Below, one piece after another: positions 62,003-64,000 of a DNA stretch of 64,000 bases; the first letter of the stretch is position 1, and each line of letters starts with the position of its first letter. The position numbers and the translations under genes were made by a program. The stretch covers positions 8,239 to 72,238 of the forward strand of contig JAVKIE010000012.1 in the NCBI GenBank assembly GCA_031459615.1, given 5' to 3'. Under the pieces are notes generated by a model, which saw only the letters and a program-made list of their open reading frames with translations, was not told the DNA's origin and ran no database searches. The DNA is from Calidihabitans tengchongensis (GTDB taxonomy: Bacteria > Sysuimicrobiota > Sysuimicrobiia > Sysuimicrobiales > Kaftiobacteriaceae).

Positions 62003-62138
62003 GATCCGTCCCCCCTTCCGTCCTGCCGTTCCGCCTTCAGTCTTTCACCTTCACCCGTTACCTTCAATCCTCAGCCTCTTGACCACCCCCGCACGTCGGC
62101 CATGCCCCCCTCAACCTTCAACCTCCAACCTTCAACGG
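62003..62138 (-). repeat. Heptamer array (AGGTTGA type) between arcC and the aminotransferase gene
   Basis: Three bases after the arcC TAA the minus strand reads GTTGAAGGTTGGAGGTTGAA followed by GGTTGAGGGG. Around 62030-62070 there are further degenerate units (GGATTGAAGGTAACGGGTGA, AAGGTGAAAGACTGAAGG). The 7-bp unit AGGTTGA is the same as at the cdd/era junction. The spacer carries no gene. Confidence 0.8.
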
Positions 62139-63089
62139 TTATTGTTCTGGCCGCGGCACGATGCGCGTTCCCGCCTGTCCGGCCAGGGCTCGGGGGATCT
62201 GCTCGGGCGAGGTGATGATCACCTGCCGGCCCCCTCGTTCCAGAAACCGCACCGCTGCCTCGATCTTGGGCCCCATGCTGCCGGGGGGGAACTGCCCCTC
62301 CGCCAGGTGGCGCCGGGCCTCTTCCACCGTCAGCACGGCCACCGGCCGCCGGCTCGGCCGCCCCCAGTCCAGGTAGACCGCGTCCACCGCCGTGGAGATC
62401 AGCAGCAGCTCGACCCCCAGGACCTGCGCCAGCAGCGCGCTGGCCAGGTCTTTGTCGATCACCGCCTCCACCCCCGCCAGCCGGCCGTCGGGCTGGCGCA
62501 CCACCGGGATGCCGCCCCCGCCGCAGGCGATCACCACCGCCCCCCGGGCGACCAAGTCCCGGATGACCTCCTCCTCCACGATCTCCACCGGCTGGGGCGA
62601 AGGGACCACCCGCCGCCACCCCCGCCCGGCGTCTTCCACCATCCGCCACCCCCGCTCGGCGGCCAGATGTTCGGCCTCAAGTGTGGGGTAAAAGCGGCCG
62701 ATAGGTTTGGTGGGATGGGAGAAGGCGGGGTCCTGCGGGTCCACCACCACCTGGGTGACCACGGTGGCGACCGGCTTGCGGATCCCCCGCCGGCGCAGCT
62801 CGGTGCCCAGGGCCTGCTGGAGCAGGTAGCCGATGCTGCCCTGGGTCTGCGCCCCCAGCACGTCCAGGGGCAGCGGCGGAACCACCCCGGCCGCCAGCTC
62901 GCTGCGCAGGAGGTTGAAGCCGACCTGGGGACCGTTGCCGTGGGTCAGGACCACGTCCCAGCCCCGGGCCACCATCTCGGCGATGTGGACGCTGGTCTCC
63001 TGCAAGGCGGCGATCTCGCCGGCGACGGTGGGATGGGCTTCGTCTTTGATCAGGGAGTTGCCGCCGATGGCGACGACCGCGACGGGCAC
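62139..63089 (-). CDS. arcC: Carbamate kinase
   Basis: 316 residues, the usual ArcC length. Motifs are VAIGGNSLIKDEAHPT (6-21), VLTHGNGPQVGFN, GAVVIACGGGGIPV and AVIDKDLASALLA, with SMGPKIEAAVRFL near the end. It makes ATP from carbamoyl phosphate and ADP. GTG 63089 was chosen because GAGGAG lies 8 bases upstream and the family start is recovered; ATG 63143 would add 18 residues. No arginine deiminase or catabolic ornithine carbamoyltransferase is nearby, so the carbamoyl-phosphate source is unknown. Confidence 0.93.
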   Translation of the reverse strand: MPVAVVAIGGNSLIKDEAHPTVAGEIAALQETSVHIAEMVARGWDVVLTHGNGPQVGFNLLRSELAAGVVPPLPLDVLGAQTQGSIGYLLQQALGTELRRRGIRKPVATVVTQVVVDPQDPAFSHPTKPIGRFYPTLEAEHLAAERGWRMVEDAGRGWRRVVPSPQPVEIVEEEVIRDLVARGAVVIACGGGGIPVVRQPDGRLAGVEAVIDKDLASALLAQVLGVELLLISTAVDAVYLDWGRPSRRPVAVLTVEEARRHLAEGQFPPGSMGPKIEAAVRFLERGGRQVIITSPEQIPRALAGQAGTRIVPRPEQ

Positions 63090-63386
63090 CGTGGGCTCCT
63101 CGGGATGCCGACCCGGATATGTGTTCGCCGGTCCGGTGGGCATCTCCCTGCGCCCCGGGCACGCCTCTTGCTCCGCACGGGAGCCGAGGGCCTGGAGCAG
63201 GCCGTCGGACAGGGCCCATCGAGCAGGCAGAGGTGGCCGAGGACGGACACCCGGGTCGCGCGCCGGATGCGGCGCGTGGGGGTCCGTTCCATCTTCTGGG
63301 ATTCGGAGTTCCTCGGAAGTTGCAGCTAGCCTGCACCGGCTGGGGGCCGACAGGCCTGCCAGCACTTTCCTGACGGAGAGTCAGTG

Positions 63387-64000
63387 ATGCGAGCCTCCAT
63401 GCATGTGGCAGGAATCCTGATGGTGGCGCTGTCGGTGGCGGCGCTGGTCGCTCCGGCGCCTCCGACCGCCGCGTCGGCGGGAGGTCAGCGCTACGTGGTG
63501 GTCTGGTCGGGCCAGGTCCTGCCGCCGGAGTTTGAGGGCCTGATGGCTTCGGTGGGCGGGCGCATCGTCCACCGGATGGACGAGATCGGTGTGGCGGTGG
63601 TGGAGTCCGGCGATCCGGCCTTTGCCGACGCGGTGGCCGGGATCGCGGGCGTGCAGGGAGTCGCCCCGGACCGGCTGGTGGCAGTGGGGGTGCCTGCCGA
63701 GGAGATGCCGGTCCTGGAAGGAACAGGCGGAGGTCCGGCGGGGGAGGCACTCTCGCCGGAGGGGGTTAGCCCCGCCGAGGCGCGGTTCTTCCCGGCCCAG
63801 TGGAACATGCGCGCGATCGGGGCAGACCGGGCGTGGGCGGCGGGAGTCCTGGGTGACCCCCGGGTCAAGGTCGCGGTCATCGACTCGGGGATTGACTTTA
63901 TCCACCAGGACCTGCGTCCCCGGGTGGACCAAGCACTCAGCAGAGCGTTCTTCACGGAACCGCTTCCTCCGGGTGCCCCGCCGTACCTGGACGTCTACGG
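63387..64000 (+). CDS. Subtilisin-like (S8) secreted protease, N-terminal part (cut by window edge)
   Basis: 204 codons are visible. Signal peptide (about 1-31: ILMVALSVAALVAPAPPTAAS), an inhibitor_I9-like propeptide (about 35-100: RYVVVWSGQVLPPEFEGLM...), then the start of the S8 catalytic domain with QWNMRAIGADRAW and the catalytic aspartate D166 in VKVAVIDSGIDF; the next residues HQDL replace the usual HPDL. His and Ser regions lie beyond the edge. It is divergent from arcC; the roughly 300-base spacer (63090-63386) shows no gene and no convincing promoter. Confidence 0.92.
   Translation, partial: MRASMHVAGILMVALSVAALVAPAPPTAASAGGQRYVVVWSGQVLPPEFEGLMASVGGRIVHRMDEIGVAVVESGDPAFADAVAGIAGVQGVAPDRLVAVGVPAEEMPVLEGTGGGPAGEALSPEGVSPAEARFFPAQWNMRAIGADRAWAAGVLGDPRVKVAVIDSGIDFIHQDLRPRVDQALSRAFFTEPLPPGAPPYLDVY

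Noticed and set aside
63090..63386. A riboswitch or small gene between arcC and the S8 protease gene
   Set aside because: Only weak inverted repeats and no conserved motif or convincing start with a ribosome-binding site were seen.

Overview
The window is about 70% GC and tightly packed. Most genes lie on the minus strand in long runs where the stop of one gene overlaps the start of the next, usually as GTGA or ATGA. The gene order, a threonine T-box leader, a CIRCE/HrcA site, an ArgR-type arginine cluster and a two-subunit glycyl-tRNA synthetase point to a Terrabacteria lineage close to Bacillota (for example a high-GC, possibly thermophilic group such as Thermaerobacter/Limnochordia-like or Sysuimicrobiota-like bacteria). 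No rRNA is present, so the lineage cannot be fixed. No sporulation gene is seen.

Positions 1-33266, read on the minus strand from high to low coordinates, give comEC, holA, murJ, hrcA, dnaJ, prmA, rsmE, pgpH, ybeY, dgkA, cdd, era, recO, glyQ and glyS. rpsT lies between holA and murJ on the plus strand. This is the order of the comE-to-glyS region of Bacillus subtilis. Here it carries blocks that Bacillus lacks at these places: a complete argCJBDGHR cluster (16237-23845), an aapJQMP amino-acid ABC transporter with a CNNM/CBS protein and a DUF502 protein (6623-12811), and a divalent-metal pair of an MgtE-like sensor protein and an NRAMP-family transporter with a non-canonical metal site (2569-5138). 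Regulatory sites that can be read directly are a CIRCE element with a good promoter before hrcA, a promoter with an overlapping palindromic operator before argC, and a T-box riboswitch with a strong promoter before thrS (33480-35708).

Positions 35726-49858 hold dtd and an unknown protein, a small plus-strand membrane protein built of five 22-23 residue repeats, a carbohydrate ABC transporter operon ending in a GH63/mannosylglycerate-hydrolase-like enzyme, tRNA-Val(GAC), a polar amino-acid binding protein and permease without an ATPase, a plus-strand peptide transporter (two permeases and a binding protein, again without ATPases), and a 2-hydroxyacid dehydrogenase.

Positions 49947-64000 are more accessory: an unrecognised 400-residue protein divergent from a response regulator with a degenerate GGDEF domain that keeps its c-di-GMP inhibitory-site motif; a REP-associated transposase (RAYT) with its hairpin repeats; two nitroreductases; a lytic transglycosylase, plsC and rlmD; an exported protein; a zinc alcohol dehydrogenase; a lipoprotein; an aminotransferase; carbamate kinase; and the start of a secreted subtilisin-like protease cut by the window edge.

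One structure that no gene explains recurs across the window: short tandem arrays, mostly of 7-bp units (GGGAAGA, GGGAAAA, AGGTTGA, GGGAATC) and also 8- and 9-bp units. They sit in spacers between genes and almost always begin directly at a stop codon. In one case (era) such an array appears to have been built into a protein N-terminus.
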